Shown here in pieces: positions 1-8,219 of a stretch of DNA of 64,000 nt. The position numbers were made by a program, and so were the translations under genes. A model generated the notes under the pieces. The model saw only the letters and a list, made by a program, of their open reading frames with translations, had not been told where the DNA came from and ran no database searches. Location: contig CAJJAJ010000010.1 of assembly GCA_905182225.1 (NCBI GenBank), positions 1 to 64,000 of the forward strand, read 5' to 3'. Numbering within the stretch: position 1 is the stretch's first letter; every line of letters starts with the position of its first letter. Source of the stretch: an uncultured Aquiluna sp. (GTDB lineage Bacteria; Actinomycetota; Actinomycetes; Actinomycetales; Microbacteriaceae).

Positions 1-125
1 TTCTGGAAGCGATGAAGATGGAGCAACCGCTAACCGCCCATCGCTCAGGAAAGATTAAGCAAATAGGCGTGGCCGTCGGAGATACTGTTTCGGCCGGGAC
101 TCTGCTTCTAGAGATAGAAGACTAA
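1..125 (+). CDS. Acyl-CoA carboxylase biotin-carrying subunit, C-terminal end (partial)
   Basis: Only the last 40 codons are in the window, read in the frame starting at base 3. They carry the biotin attachment motif EAMKM, whose lysine is the biotinylation site, and the hammerhead-type ending GDTVSAGTLLLEIED typical of biotinyl domains. In actinobacteria this is usually the end of the alpha (biotin carboxylase plus carrier) subunit of acetyl/propionyl-CoA carboxylase, which supplies malonyl-CoA for fatty acid synthesis. A free carrier protein or a pyruvate carboxylase end cannot be excluded from the fragment. Its TAA (123-125) directly abuts the stop of the convergent gene. Confidence 0.85.
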   Translation, partial: LEAMKMEQPLTAHRSGKIKQIGVAVGDTVSAGTLLLEIED

Positions 126-1535
126 TCAGTCGTCAATCGGCGGGTGCAGTGCACTAGCGGCTTCAGAAATAGACCCCGATAGCGACGGGTAGACCGTGTA
201 GGTTCTTGCCAACTGGTCAACCGTTAGTCGGTTCTCAATCGCTACGGCAATCGGATAGATCAAATCCGAAGCAGTTGGAGCAACTACCACCCCTCCAATA
301 ACGGTGCCTGAGCCCACAGAAGCATAGAGCTTTATAAAACCCTCTTCGATGCCTTGCATTTTGGCCCTCGGGTTGGTTTCGAGCACAATTTTTTGCACTT
401 CACCGCGAACGACGCCCTGCTCAATCGCATCCTGCGACCAGCCGACCGAAGCGATCTCCGGTGACGTGAAAACGTTGGAGGCCACGTTGCGCAAACTCGT
501 TGGGACGGACACATCTCCCATGGTGTGGTAGATGGCAGTTCTTCCTTGCATCGCGGCAACTGAAGCCAGCGGCAACGCCGTAGAGCAGTCGCCAACGGCA
601 TACACATTCGCCCTAGAAGTTCGAGCGACTTTATTTGAAATCACGTGACCGGTTTCATTGAGCTTCACGCCGGCTTCTTCCAAACCAAGATCGGCAGTGT
701 TGGGAATTGCTCCAACTGCCATCAAGCAGTGCGAGCCGGAAATAACCTGGCCATCTTCCAGGGTGACTTCGACACTCTCGCCTAAGTTTTTCACTGATGT
801 TGCTCGGGCATTGCGCAGTATGTTCATGCCTTTGCGCTTAAAGACACCCTCTATCAACTCGGCTGCATCACCGTCGTTTCCAGGAAGCACTTTGTCTCTC
901 GAGGACACAAGGGTCACCTCACTCCCGAGATCCAGGTATGCCGAAGCGAACTCCGCACCGGTAACGCCGGAGCCAACAACAATCATGTGGGTCGGTAAAT
1001 CACCAATGTTGTAAAGCTGCTTCCAGTTCAGAATTCTTTTGCCATCAGTCTTGGCACTTGCAAGCTCTCTGGGGCTTGCACCGGTGGCGACAATAATCGT
1101 CTTGGCCTCGATTCGCTCTGGGGAGGTCTCGCCGGACTTGGTTATTAGAACATGGTGGTTTCCATCAAGAACCCCGCGACCATCAACCACGATGACCCCT
1201 TCGGTCTTTAGAGTGCGAATCATATCTTTGGACTGGGACTTGGCTAATTGAAGTAAGCGGGTATTGATTGCTGGTAAATCTATGTCGATGATCGGGGTGA
1301 CGCGCTTGCCGTCCACCATTAGCCGAACACCCAGGGCTGAAGCAGACGCAACACGTTGGGCCGCTTCTGCGGTTGCGATCAGAGTCTTCGAAGGGACAAC
1401 GTCGGTGAGGACAGCATTGCCGCCAATACCGTTTTCCTCAACAAGGACAACTTCGGCTCCAAGCTGGACACCGGCTCGAGCGGCTTCGTAGCCACCCGGG
1501 CCACCACCGATCACGACAATGCGGTGCTTAGTCAT
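126..1535 (-). CDS. Lpd-like NAD(P)H-quinone dehydrogenase (LpdA/Rv3303c type)
   Basis: A 469-residue class I pyridine nucleotide-disulfide oxidoreductase fold: an N-terminal FAD-binding GGGPGGYEAARAG, a central NAD(P)-binding VVGSGVTGAEFAS, an FAD-binding VYAVGDCS, and a C-terminal dimerisation domain. The position that holds the redox-active cysteine pair in dihydrolipoamide dehydrogenases (GGTCLNVGCIPSK) reads GGNAVLTDVVPSK here, so the disulfide is absent. That matches the mycobacterial LpdA-type quinone reductases rather than a true lipoamide dehydrogenase. The start was placed at the ATG before TKHRIVVIGGG. An upstream in-frame ATG would add 14 residues with no family similarity. It converges on the carboxylase gene with no gap. 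Confidence 0.88.
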   Translation of the reverse strand: MTKHRIVVIGGGPGGYEAARAGVQLGAEVVLVEENGIGGNAVLTDVVPSKTLIATAEAAQRVASASALGVRLMVDGKRVTPIIDIDLPAINTRLLQLAKSQSKDMIRTLKTEGVIVVDGRGVLDGNHHVLITKSGETSPERIEAKTIIVATGASPRELASAKTDGKRILNWKQLYNIGDLPTHMIVVGSGVTGAEFASAYLDLGSEVTLVSSRDKVLPGNDGDAAELIEGVFKRKGMNILRNARATSVKNLGESVEVTLEDGQVISGSHCLMAVGAIPNTADLGLEEAGVKLNETGHVISNKVARTSRANVYAVGDCSTALPLASVAAMQGRTAIYHTMGDVSVPTSLRNVASNVFTSPEIASVGWSQDAIEQGVVRGEVQKIVLETNPRAKMQGIEEGFIKLYASVGSGTVIGGVVVAPTASDLIYPIAVAIENRLTVDQLARTYTVYPSLSGSISEAASALHPPIDD

Positions 1536-1590
1536 TTTTTTTTCGATCACCGGCCCTATTCTCCACCACGTGAGCATGACTATGCGTGGC

Positions 1591-1596
1591 TAGAAT
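1591..1596 (+). promoter_or_regulatory. -10 box of punA, leaderless type
   Basis: TAGAAT lies 7 bases before the ATG at 1604, so transcription would begin at or next to the start codon. No Shine-Dalgarno sequence precedes that ATG. No convincing -35 box was seen. Confidence 0.6.
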
Positions 1597-1603
1597 GATT
1601 TTC

Positions 1604-2425
1604 ATGACGCATCTACTCAACGACGAGACAATTAAGCCCTTCGAAATTGCCCAAGAAGCGGCTGACCAGATAAGAAAGCTTTCGGGGGTTGAGACCCATC
1701 ACATCGCGCTGACACTTGGCTCAGGCTGGGCTAAGGCAGCCGACCTAATTGGTGAGACAGTCAGCGAAATACCAGCTTCTGAGGTGATCGGATTCTCAAA
1801 GCCCGCTCTTGCAGGGCACGTTGGAAACATCAGATCCATAAGACTGCCCAACGGCAAGTTTGCTCTTGTGATTGGAGCCAGGACCCATTTCTACGAAAAC
1901 CACGGCGTCAGAGCAGTAGTTCATTCGGTTCGAACGGCCGCTAAAGCCGGAGCAAAAGTAATGGTCCTCACAAACGGAGCCGGAGGAATCCAGCCTAAGT
2001 GGGCCGGTGGTGCCGCGGTTCTGATTTCCGATCACATCAACCTGACAGCCTCAAGCCCCCTTGAAGGGGCCAACTTTATTGATCTGACTGACCTCTATTC
2101 AGCAAGACTACGCGCTATCGCTAAAACCGTTGATTCCAGTCTCGATGAGGGCGTCTACGTTCAATTCCGCGGCCCTCACTACGAAACACCCGCCGAAGTC
2201 CAAATGGCCAAAATAATGGGCGGCGATATCGTAGGTATGTCAACCGCACTTGAGGCCATTGCCGCAAGAGAATCGGGTATGGAGATCCTCGGTATGTCGC
2301 TAATCACAAACCTGGCCGCAGGTATCCAAAAGACTCCGCTTAGTCACGCGGAAGTTATTGAAGCCGGTCAACAAGCCGAAGCTCGAATATCCAAGCTGCT
2401 GGCAGAAATTGTGGACAAGATTTGA
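1604..2425 (+). CDS. punA: Purine-nucleoside phosphorylase (trimeric type)
   Basis: A 273-residue family 2 (trimeric, inosine/guanosine-type) purine nucleoside phosphorylase. It splits purine nucleosides with phosphate to the free base and (deoxy)ribose-1-phosphate. Visible motifs are the phosphate-binding GSGWAKAAD loop, GAGGIQPKW, RGPHYETPAEVQMAK and the purine-site region VGMSTALEAIAA followed by TNLAAGI. An upstream in-frame GTG (1586) and ATG (1595) exist. The ATG at 1604 was chosen because it sits 7 bases after a TAGAAT -10 box. The next gene starts inside its stop (TTGA overlap), so the released sugar-1-phosphate can go straight to the mutase. Confidence 0.92.
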   Translation: MTHLLNDETIKPFEIAQEAADQIRKLSGVETHHIALTLGSGWAKAADLIGETVSEIPASEVIGFSKPALAGHVGNIRSIRLPNGKFALVIGARTHFYENHGVRAVVHSVRTAAKAGAKVMVLTNGAGGIQPKWAGGAAVLISDHINLTASSPLEGANFIDLTDLYSARLRAIAKTVDSSLDEGVYVQFRGPHYETPAEVQMAKIMGGDIVGMSTALEAIAARESGMEILGMSLITNLAAGIQKTPLSHAEVIEAGQQAEARISKLLAEIVDKI

Positions 2426-4059
2426 GTCAACTAACGGATCAGGCCCAGGCGTGGCTTGATCAGGATCCAGACCCGGTTACAAAGCTCGAGCTTCAAGCAC
2501 TTATCGATAATCACGATGAGGAAGGCCTCGCTTCTCGATTTAGTTCGCGCCTAGACTTCGGAACCGCAGGACTGCGGGGCGAACTAGGGGCTGGCCCGAA
2601 CCGAATGAACAGGGTGGTTGTGGCGCAAACGGCCCTGGGTATTGCTCAGTTTTTGAATGCTAATCGCGAGGCCTACTTGGATCCTTCCGGAGAACTAAGT
2701 GCAGTAATCGGCTATGACGGCAGAACAAACTCAGATGTGTTCGCGCTGGACAGCGCAGAAATATTGAGCGCAGCCGGAATCAAGACCTTTCTATTTTCAG
2801 AAATGGTTCCTACGCCGGTTGCCGCTTTCACCGGCAGGCGGCATGGCGCGAGCCTCACTGTGGTTGTGACGGCAAGCCATAATCCTCCTAGAGATAACGG
2901 CTACAAGGTCTACCTTGGAGGCCCTACCGGGGGCAGCCAGCTTGTTCCGCCGCAGGACAAAGAAATAGCGAATCTAATAGCTGCCATTTCAAATAAAACT
3001 GCTTTTCAAGAGATTCCAAAAAGCAAAGGCTTTACGCTCATCGGGCAACCAGAAATCAACCAGTACCTAGATCGAGCCAAAACACTGATTAGCATGCAAG
3101 AAAGCGAAATTGCCAAAAGGTCAGCAATCCGAATCACACACACCGCCCTGCATGGCGTTGGCTGGAAAGTAGTTAACCCACTAATGGTCGCCGCAGGCTT
3201 CAAGGTTTTACCGGTGAAATTACAAGCAGAGCCGGACCCTAATTTTCCAACCGTGGCCTTTCCGAATCCAGAGGAAAAAGGTGCCATGGATCTGAGTTTC
3301 GCCGAAGCAACCAGCAATGACAGTGACATCATTTTGGCCAATGACCCAGATGCGGACCGGCTTGCAGTAGCAGTTCGCAGTGGTGATGGTTATCAAATGC
3401 TCACCGGAGACCAGGTTGGACTGCTGCTTGCAAATCAGCTTGCTCCAAGCTCAAGGGCAATCGCAAATTCGATAGTGTCGGCTGATTTATCAGCACTTGC
3501 AAAGCACTACGGCGTGCCCTACACCCAGACATTGACAGGCTTCAAGTGGATTTCCAAGGTTCCCGATCTTGGCTATGGATATGAGGAAGCTCTCGGTTAC
3601 TGTGTTGATCCGGAATACACCCCGGATAAGGACGGCATAACAGCGGCCCTAATAATCGCCCAGATGGCATCAGATTTGAAAGCCCAAGGAAAGACACTGG
3701 TTGATCAGATTCAGGATTTGGCCCAGAAATTTGGGCACGTTGCAACCGGTCAGGTTTCACTTAGAGTGTCAGATCTTTCGGTGATTGGAAAAATCACATC
3801 TGGCTTGCGGGCTAACCCACCAGTACGCATTGGAGACGAAGTCGTCCTTTTCGAGGATTACCTAGCCCGAACTGATGCCATGAAAACGGACGCCCTTATT
3901 TTTTCAAGCAAGTCGATCAAGATAATCGTGAGGCCCTCTGGAACCGAACCCAAGCTCAAGTGCTACTTACAGGCTTCCGCGACCAGCAAGCCAGAGGCCG
4001 CAAAGCTTCTTGAGGGCCTGAAGACTTGGGCCGAGGCTACTTTGAGCGCCTTGAAATAA
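2422..4059 (+). CDS. Phospho-sugar mutase (phosphopentomutase/phosphoglucomutase-like)
   Basis: A 545-residue alpha-D-phosphohexomutase superfamily enzyme. The active-site phosphoserine loop is TASHNPPRDNGYKVY, the Mg-binding loop is NDPDADRLAV, the sugar-binding region has GFKWISK and GYEEALGYCV, and the C-terminal phosphate-binding loop is RPSGTEPKLKCYL. The length and the GYEEALGY form fit the PGM2-like branch, which includes phosphopentomutases. Its translational coupling to punA (TTG start overlapping the TGA) suggests it turns ribose-1-P and deoxyribose-1-P into the 5-phosphates, although glucose-1-P or mannose phosphates remain possible substrates. Its 3' end overlaps the convergent PNPOx-fold gene by 23 bases. 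Confidence 0.88.
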   Translation: MSQLTDQAQAWLDQDPDPVTKLELQALIDNHDEEGLASRFSSRLDFGTAGLRGELGAGPNRMNRVVVAQTALGIAQFLNANREAYLDPSGELSAVIGYDGRTNSDVFALDSAEILSAAGIKTFLFSEMVPTPVAAFTGRRHGASLTVVVTASHNPPRDNGYKVYLGGPTGGSQLVPPQDKEIANLIAAISNKTAFQEIPKSKGFTLIGQPEINQYLDRAKTLISMQESEIAKRSAIRITHTALHGVGWKVVNPLMVAAGFKVLPVKLQAEPDPNFPTVAFPNPEEKGAMDLSFAEATSNDSDIILANDPDADRLAVAVRSGDGYQMLTGDQVGLLLANQLAPSSRAIANSIVSADLSALAKHYGVPYTQTLTGFKWISKVPDLGYGYEEALGYCVDPEYTPDKDGITAALIIAQMASDLKAQGKTLVDQIQDLAQKFGHVATGQVSLRVSDLSVIGKITSGLRANPPVRIGDEVVLFEDYLARTDAMKTDALIFSSKSIKIIVRPSGTEPKLKCYLQASATSKPEAAKLLEGLKTWAEATLSALK

Positions 4060-4696
4060 ACCTTTGAATGCTTTCCGGAACAGGCAGGGATTCCGACTCT
4101 GGGTCGACGGGTATTGCCTCACCGGCTATTGAAGTAAGTGGGATGGTTCCTGACCAAAAACCTAGGTCCATGTCCTCTGGTGGGTCATCAACTTCGTTAA
4201 CTGAAATCTTTACTGACGCTTCTGCCAGCGACAAGGAAAGAATCAATGTGGCTGCTACTTCTTTTTTGGTGGTTGGTCTCGCCTCGCCAACTCTTCCTGG
4301 AATCATCGCATCACTAACTACGTCTAGAGCGTGATGTTTTTGGTCCATTGGAACCAATTTGGCTTTTCCAAAGATCATGACCGCTCGGTAGTGCATGCCG
4401 CTGTTGAAATTGCTTCTGGCAACCTTCAAGGCATTGAGTTCAGTTATGGAAACGCAGACCTCTGGTTCGGTTTCCAAAATGCGCATCAGCCTTGATCCGG
4501 ATGAGCCGTGAAGGAATATCTCATCTCCGCTCCTGCCATATGCCATCGGAACTACCAGAGGAGAGCCGTCGATGACCACGCCAACATGGGCAACCAGATT
4601 GGCGTCCAAGATGCTATTCAGATCCGAGGTGCTCTCAGAAGATTTGTAGCTCATTCTTTTGAGCTTCGTTCGCTCCGAGGAGCCTGGGGTACTCAT
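4037..4696 (-). CDS. Pyridoxamine 5'-phosphate oxidase-family (FMN-binding split barrel) protein
   Basis: A 219-residue protein of the NimA/PNPOx-like split-barrel superfamily, shown by HVGVVIDGSPLVVPMAYG, IFLHGSSGSRLMRIL and the FMN-contact stretch NFNSGMHYRAVMIFGKA. Such proteins bind FMN, F420 or haem, and the substrate cannot be told from sequence. A true PdxH assignment is unlikely because the C-terminal PNPOx dimerisation region is not recognisable. The start codon lies 6 bases after a TAGTCT box whose TAG is the stop of the upstream PTS IIB gene. This suggests it has its own leaderless promoter inside the nucleoside cluster. Confidence 0.8.
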   Translation of the reverse strand: MSTPGSSERTKLKRMSYKSSESTSDLNSILDANLVAHVGVVIDGSPLVVPMAYGRSGDEIFLHGSSGSRLMRILETEPEVCVSITELNALKVARSNFNSGMHYRAVMIFGKAKLVPMDQKHHALDVVSDAMIPGRVGEARPTTKKEVAATLILSLSLAEASVKISVNEVDDPPEDMDLGFWSGTIPLTSIAGEAIPVDPESESLPVPESIQRFISRRSK

Positions 4697-4702
4697 TCTG
4701 CA

Positions 4703-4708
4703 AGACTA
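4703..4708 (-). promoter_or_regulatory. -10 box of the PNPOx-fold gene, built on a stop codon
   Basis: Read on the minus strand the box is TAGTCT, 6 bases before the ATG at 4696. Its TAG is the stop codon of the PTS IIB gene (4706-4708). Confidence 0.5.
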
Positions 4709-4978
4709 GCTCAGCGTGGCTTTTAGCTTTTCGCCTAGTTCGCCCAAATCAAAAATGTTATTTATAGCTATTACCTCGGCGGGAATGCCGGCAAGCTGGT
4801 CAAGAATTTCAGGAGTCGCAAGGACCACCTGCGCCATTTCGTCGGCCCCTCGAGCTTCATCTATTGAGACAGCTCGCACCTCCGCTTCGATCCCCAGCAT
4901 TGATAGAGCCCTCTCGGCATTGGACTTCAGTAAAACACTGGTCCCAATCCCCGCTCCACACACTGCATAAATCAACAT
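4706..4978 (-). CDS. PTS EIIB-like protein (ascorbate/lactose-type), orphan
   Basis: A 90-residue EIIB with the phosphocysteine P-loop near the N-terminus, AVCGAGIGTSVLLK. Such proteins take phosphate from IIA and pass it to the sugar held by IIC. The ATG at 4978 was chosen because it places the Cys loop about 7 residues in, as in UlaB/SgaB-like proteins. An upstream in-frame start adds 13 unrelated residues. It follows the IIA gene by 7 bases, and both follow adenosine deaminase. No IIC permease is encoded beside them, and the only IIC in the window belongs to the mannitol system with its own IIB and IIA. A regulatory role or a distant IIC partner are both possible. Confidence 0.8.
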   Translation of the reverse strand: MLIYAVCGAGIGTSVLLKSNAERALSMLGIEAEVRAVSIDEARGADEMAQVVLATPEILDQLAGIPAEVIAINNIFDLGELGEKLKATLS

Positions 4979-4985
4979 GGTTTGA

Positions 4986-5432
4986 TTAAAGCGCGTATCT
5001 AAAAAGAATGTCCTCAATGACGCTTAGGGCAGAAGCATTTAACAAGTTGTTCATAACCTGATCGGTGCTCATGAGCTGCCCAAAATCACCCAGCATCTCC
5101 ACATGCTCGCTGGCATTAGGGGAACACATTGAGAAAATAAGACTGACCGGATCATTTGCGGATCCAGATATGACTGGCTCGTCAAGCCTCAAAAGGGCCA
5201 TTCCAGGAGCCAGAACCGAATCGGACGGCTTGGCATGAGCAAGAGCGAGGCCAGGGGCAATAACGAAGTAAGGACCCAAAGTTTTTAGGCTTTCTAAAAC
5301 GTCGTCAACGTAGCTAAGTTTCGTTTTGCCTGATGTGACCAAGAGGGAAACCGATTGCGTCACTGCGGCAACGAAGCTCGGCGAAGTGCCTTGAGTGACT
5401 ATTGAACCTGGACCAAAATAACTACTCAGCAC
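4986..5432 (-). CDS. PTS EIIA-like protein (mannitol/ascorbate EIIA-2 family), orphan
   Basis: About 148 residues of the PTS_EIIA_2 fold. The phosphorylated histidine is in APGLALAHAKPSD, the AHA(K/R)P form typical of ascorbate-type (UlaC-like) IIA domains. It would accept phosphate from HPr. The GTG at 5432 was preferred because a GAGG lies 6 bases upstream and it overlaps the end of add by only 11 bases. A TTG at 5459 is the alternative and adds 9 residues. The gene is embedded in the nucleoside salvage operon, followed by IIB but no IIC. Confidence 0.8.
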   Translation of the reverse strand: MLSSYFGPGSIVTQGTSPSFVAAVTQSVSLLVTSGKTKLSYVDDVLESLKTLGPYFVIAPGLALAHAKPSDSVLAPGMALLRLDEPVISGSANDPVSLIFSMCSPNASEHVEMLGDFGQLMSTDQVMNNLLNASALSVIEDILFRYAL

Positions 5433-6513
5433 CGTTTGCCTCAGCGAAACCAGCCTCAATCATCTCGATTAGCTCTTCGCGCTCATCGACCGCCTGAAAA
5501 GCCGCCTCGGCGGCATTTAGCTGCAGCTGCTCAAGGTCTGCCAATTTGTAGCCAAAAGTATCGACCAAAATTTGAAGTTCCTTGGTTAGGTTTGTCGAAC
5601 TCATAAGTCGGTTGTCGGTATTGACAGTTACGTTGAATCCGAGGTCATACATGATGTCGATCGGATGATCGGCCATCGTGTCGCCCAAGAGGCTAAAAGC
5701 TCCGGTTTGCAGGTTCGAGGAGGGAGAGACTTCAAGGGCTATTTGTCGATCGTGCACCCATTGAGCAACCGGTCCAAGAACTACTAGGTCGGTATCACCA
5801 TCGGTTCTAGAAAACATGATGTCCTCCACCAGCCGAACTCCGTGACCAATCCTGAGTGCCCTTCCAGAGACAACTGCGTCCTTTATAGACTCAATGCCGC
5901 TGCCTTCTCCCGCGTGAACTGTGCATGGAAATAACTCAGCCGCCAGGTAATCAAATGCCAACTGGTGCTTGGATGGCAAAAAGCCTTCTTCGGCTCCCGC
6001 GATGTCAAAGCCGACGACCCCATCGTTCCGGTGCCGAACTGCAAGCTCCGCGACCTCAAGAGCCCTGTCCGCGTGACGCATCGCAATAATGATCTGCCCA
6101 GTGCGAATGAACCCGCCTTGGTCACCGACTTCCTCCATGCCCCGCTCAAGGCCGTCCTGCACTGCTTCAACCGTTTCATCGAGGCTCAGCCCCATGTTCA
6201 AGTGCTGTTCGGGGGCCCAGCGCAATTCCGCGTAAATTACATTTTCTTTCGCCAAGTCAATGACAGCTTCATAGGCGACCCGCTCCAGCCCGGCTCGAGT
6301 CTGCATAACACCCACGGTGTGCTGAAAAGTTGAGAGGTACCGCTCCAATGAGCCCGAGTCTGCATTTGTTGTAAACCAAGCTGCTAGTTCCAGCGAATCC
6401 GTGGTTGGTAATTCATGCCCAATTTCACCGGCAAGCTCAACGATGGTTTGTGGTCTAAGCCCACCATCTAGATGGTCGTGGAGCGAAATTTTCGGAAGCG
6501 CTGCGATGTCCAT
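5422..6513 (-). CDS. add: Adenosine deaminase
   Basis: A 363-residue cytosolic zinc enzyme converting (deoxy)adenosine to (deoxy)inosine plus ammonia. Metal- and substrate-binding motifs are in order: HDHLDGG near residue 12, VGFDIAGAE, TVHAGEG with the zinc histidine and catalytic glutamate, IGHGVRL, EVSPSSNLQTG, and VTVNTDNRLMS, which carries the catalytic aspartate. The length is normal for actinobacterial Add. AGGAATAA precedes the ATG. It sits downstream of deoA and cdd in the same direction, so inosine made here can be split by the phosphorylase at 1604-2425. Confidence 0.94.
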   Translation of the reverse strand: MDIAALPKISLHDHLDGGLRPQTIVELAGEIGHELPTTDSLELAAWFTTNADSGSLERYLSTFQHTVGVMQTRAGLERVAYEAVIDLAKENVIYAELRWAPEQHLNMGLSLDETVEAVQDGLERGMEEVGDQGGFIRTGQIIIAMRHADRALEVAELAVRHRNDGVVGFDIAGAEEGFLPSKHQLAFDYLAAELFPCTVHAGEGSGIESIKDAVVSGRALRIGHGVRLVEDIMFSRTDGDTDLVVLGPVAQWVHDRQIALEVSPSSNLQTGAFSLLGDTMADHPIDIMYDLGFNVTVNTDNRLMSSTNLTKELQILVDTFGYKLADLEQLQLNAAEAAFQAVDEREELIEMIEAGFAEANGAE

Positions 6514-6550
6514 TTATTCCTAACTAACCATGTTCCGTGTTGGCTTCGGT

Positions 6551-7828
6551 CTAATTAACCCGACCAAGAATTAGCTTACGTTCCGCCGGCTTGCTTTCTT
6601 GGAATCCGATTGCTTCTTCGGCAATTGCGATTGCTCGCTCGAACCTTTCTGGGGTATCGGTGTAAAGAGTCATCACGGGTTCTCCAGCTTTCACGTGGTC
6701 GCCAAGCTGAGCATGTAATTCAACACCGGCTCCAAACTGAACCTGATCCTCCTTGCGCTCTCTGCCGGCTCCCAGCCTCCAAGAAGCGACGCCGATTGAC
6801 AGGGCTTCCAACTTCGAAATAAATCCGGACTGGCTGGCTCTGATAACTTGCGAATCGGTGGCCTTTGGCATTTTTGCGTCTGGGTCTCCTCCCTGAGCTG
6901 AAATCATCTTCCGCCAAACATCCAAAGCTTTGCCGTTATTCAGATTCTCGCGAGGGTCCACGTCTGGCATGCCGCTCAGTGAAAGCATCTCCCTTGCCAA
7001 TTCCACCGTTAGCTCCACCACATCGGACGGCCCTCCGCCCGAAAGAACGTCCACCGATTCCTCGACCTCAAGTGAGTTACCAATCTTCCTGCCCAAAGGG
7101 GTGGACATGTCGGTTAGTAGCGCCGACGTGTTAACGCCTGCATCTTTTCCGAGCTGTACCAACACCGTTGCCAATTCGTTTGCTCGGTCAAGGGTCTTCA
7201 TGAACGCGCCGGAACCGACTTTCACATCCAGAACCAATGAAGAGGTGCCTTCGGCAATCTTCTTGCTCATGATTGAAGACGCAATAAGAGGAATTGCCTC
7301 GACTGTTCCCGTGACATCGCGCAAGGAATAAAGTTTGCGATCTGCAGGAGCAAGACCCTGCCCAGCAGCGCAAATGACTGCTCCAACCTCGGCTAGCTGG
7401 CTGTATAACTCTGTGTTGGAAAGACTGGCCTGCCAGCCAGGAATTGCCTCTAGCTTGTCTAGTGTCCCGCCGGTGTGGCCCAGACCACGGCCACTTAGCT
7501 GAGGAACCGCAATGCCGTAGGACGCAACTAGTGGGGCCAGCGGCAAGGTGATCTTGTCTCCCACGCCCCCGGTGGAGTGCTTATCGGCGGTGGGCTGAGT
7601 GAGTCCAGAGAAGTTCAATCGCTCTCCGGAGGCAATCATCGCCATCGTCAGGTCTCTAATTTCATCTCGGCTCATGCCGTTTAACAAAATAGCCATGGCC
7701 ATTGCCGACATTTGCTCGTCCGCCACCACGCCAGAGGTGTAGTTCTCAACCAGCCAATTGATTTCGGCGGTACTAAGCGCACCTTGTTCGCGCTTCTTAA
7801 TAATCAGTTCTACGGCACTAAAGCTCAT
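6551..7828 (-). CDS. deoA: Thymidine phosphorylase
   Basis: A 425-residue nucleoside phosphorylase/AnmK-type family member (DeoA/Pdp). It phosphorolyses thymidine or deoxyuridine to base plus deoxyribose-1-phosphate. The signature region is GRGLGHTGGTLDKLEAIPG, preceded by the phosphate-binding KHSTGGVGDKITLPL; SSIMSKKIAEG and LDVKVGSGAFMK follow. The ATG at 7828 is preceded by AAGGACC and overlaps the cdd stop by 11 bases, so it was preferred over an upstream in-frame start that would add 34 residues inside cdd. A pyrimidine-nucleoside phosphorylase with uridine activity is also possible. Confidence 0.93.
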   Translation of the reverse strand: MSFSAVELIIKKREQGALSTAEINWLVENYTSGVVADEQMSAMAMAILLNGMSRDEIRDLTMAMIASGERLNFSGLTQPTADKHSTGGVGDKITLPLAPLVASYGIAVPQLSGRGLGHTGGTLDKLEAIPGWQASLSNTELYSQLAEVGAVICAAGQGLAPADRKLYSLRDVTGTVEAIPLIASSIMSKKIAEGTSSLVLDVKVGSGAFMKTLDRANELATVLVQLGKDAGVNTSALLTDMSTPLGRKIGNSLEVEESVDVLSGGGPSDVVELTVELAREMLSLSGMPDVDPRENLNNGKALDVWRKMISAQGGDPDAKMPKATDSQVIRASQSGFISKLEALSIGVASWRLGAGRERKEDQVQFGAGVELHAQLGDHVKAGEPVMTLYTDTPERFERAIAIAEEAIGFQESKPAERKLILGRVN

Positions 7829-8216
7829 TGCGGTAAAGGTCCTTCGGTCCAAAGGCATCCGGGAGTACCTCGTTGATTGTTTTAATTCCCGAGACAGTTT
7901 GAAGAAGCATCCCCTCGGCACTGTGCTCATAGAGCAACTGCCGACATCTGCCGCAAGGCATCAATGGATTTCCTTGACCGTCGACACAGGCAAATGCCAC
8001 GAGCTGACCGCCTCCGGTGCGAAACAGCTCACTTACAAGCGAGCATTCTGCACAAAGCGCAAGCCCGTAGGACGCATTCTCCACATTGACGCCCGTGATG
8101 ATGCGGCCGTCGTCACAAATCGCAGCCGCGCCCACTGGGAACTTCGAATAAGGTGAATACGATTTTGGAAGCACATCAATGGCTTGTTGGGTTAGGTTCT
8201 CCCAGTCGATTTTCAT
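7818..8216 (-). CDS. cdd: Cytidine deaminase
   Basis: A 132-residue homotetramer-type cytidine deaminase converting (deoxy)cytidine to (deoxy)uridine. The zinc site is complete: the Cys-Ala-Glu motif CAECSLVSEL supplies the first ligand and the catalytic glutamate, and PCGRCRQLL supplies the other two cysteines. The N-terminal YSPYSKFPVGAA is the usual substrate-binding stretch. The ATG lies just after the stop of the upstream permease gene, and the 3' end overlaps deoA. The order importer, deaminase, phosphorylase forms a pyrimidine salvage path. Confidence 0.94.
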   Translation of the reverse strand: MKIDWENLTQQAIDVLPKSYSPYSKFPVGAAAICDDGRIITGVNVENASYGLALCAECSLVSELFRTGGGQLVAFACVDGQGNPLMPCGRCRQLLYEHSAEGMLLQTVSGIKTINEVLPDAFGPKDLYRNEL

Positions 8217-8219
8217 ACA

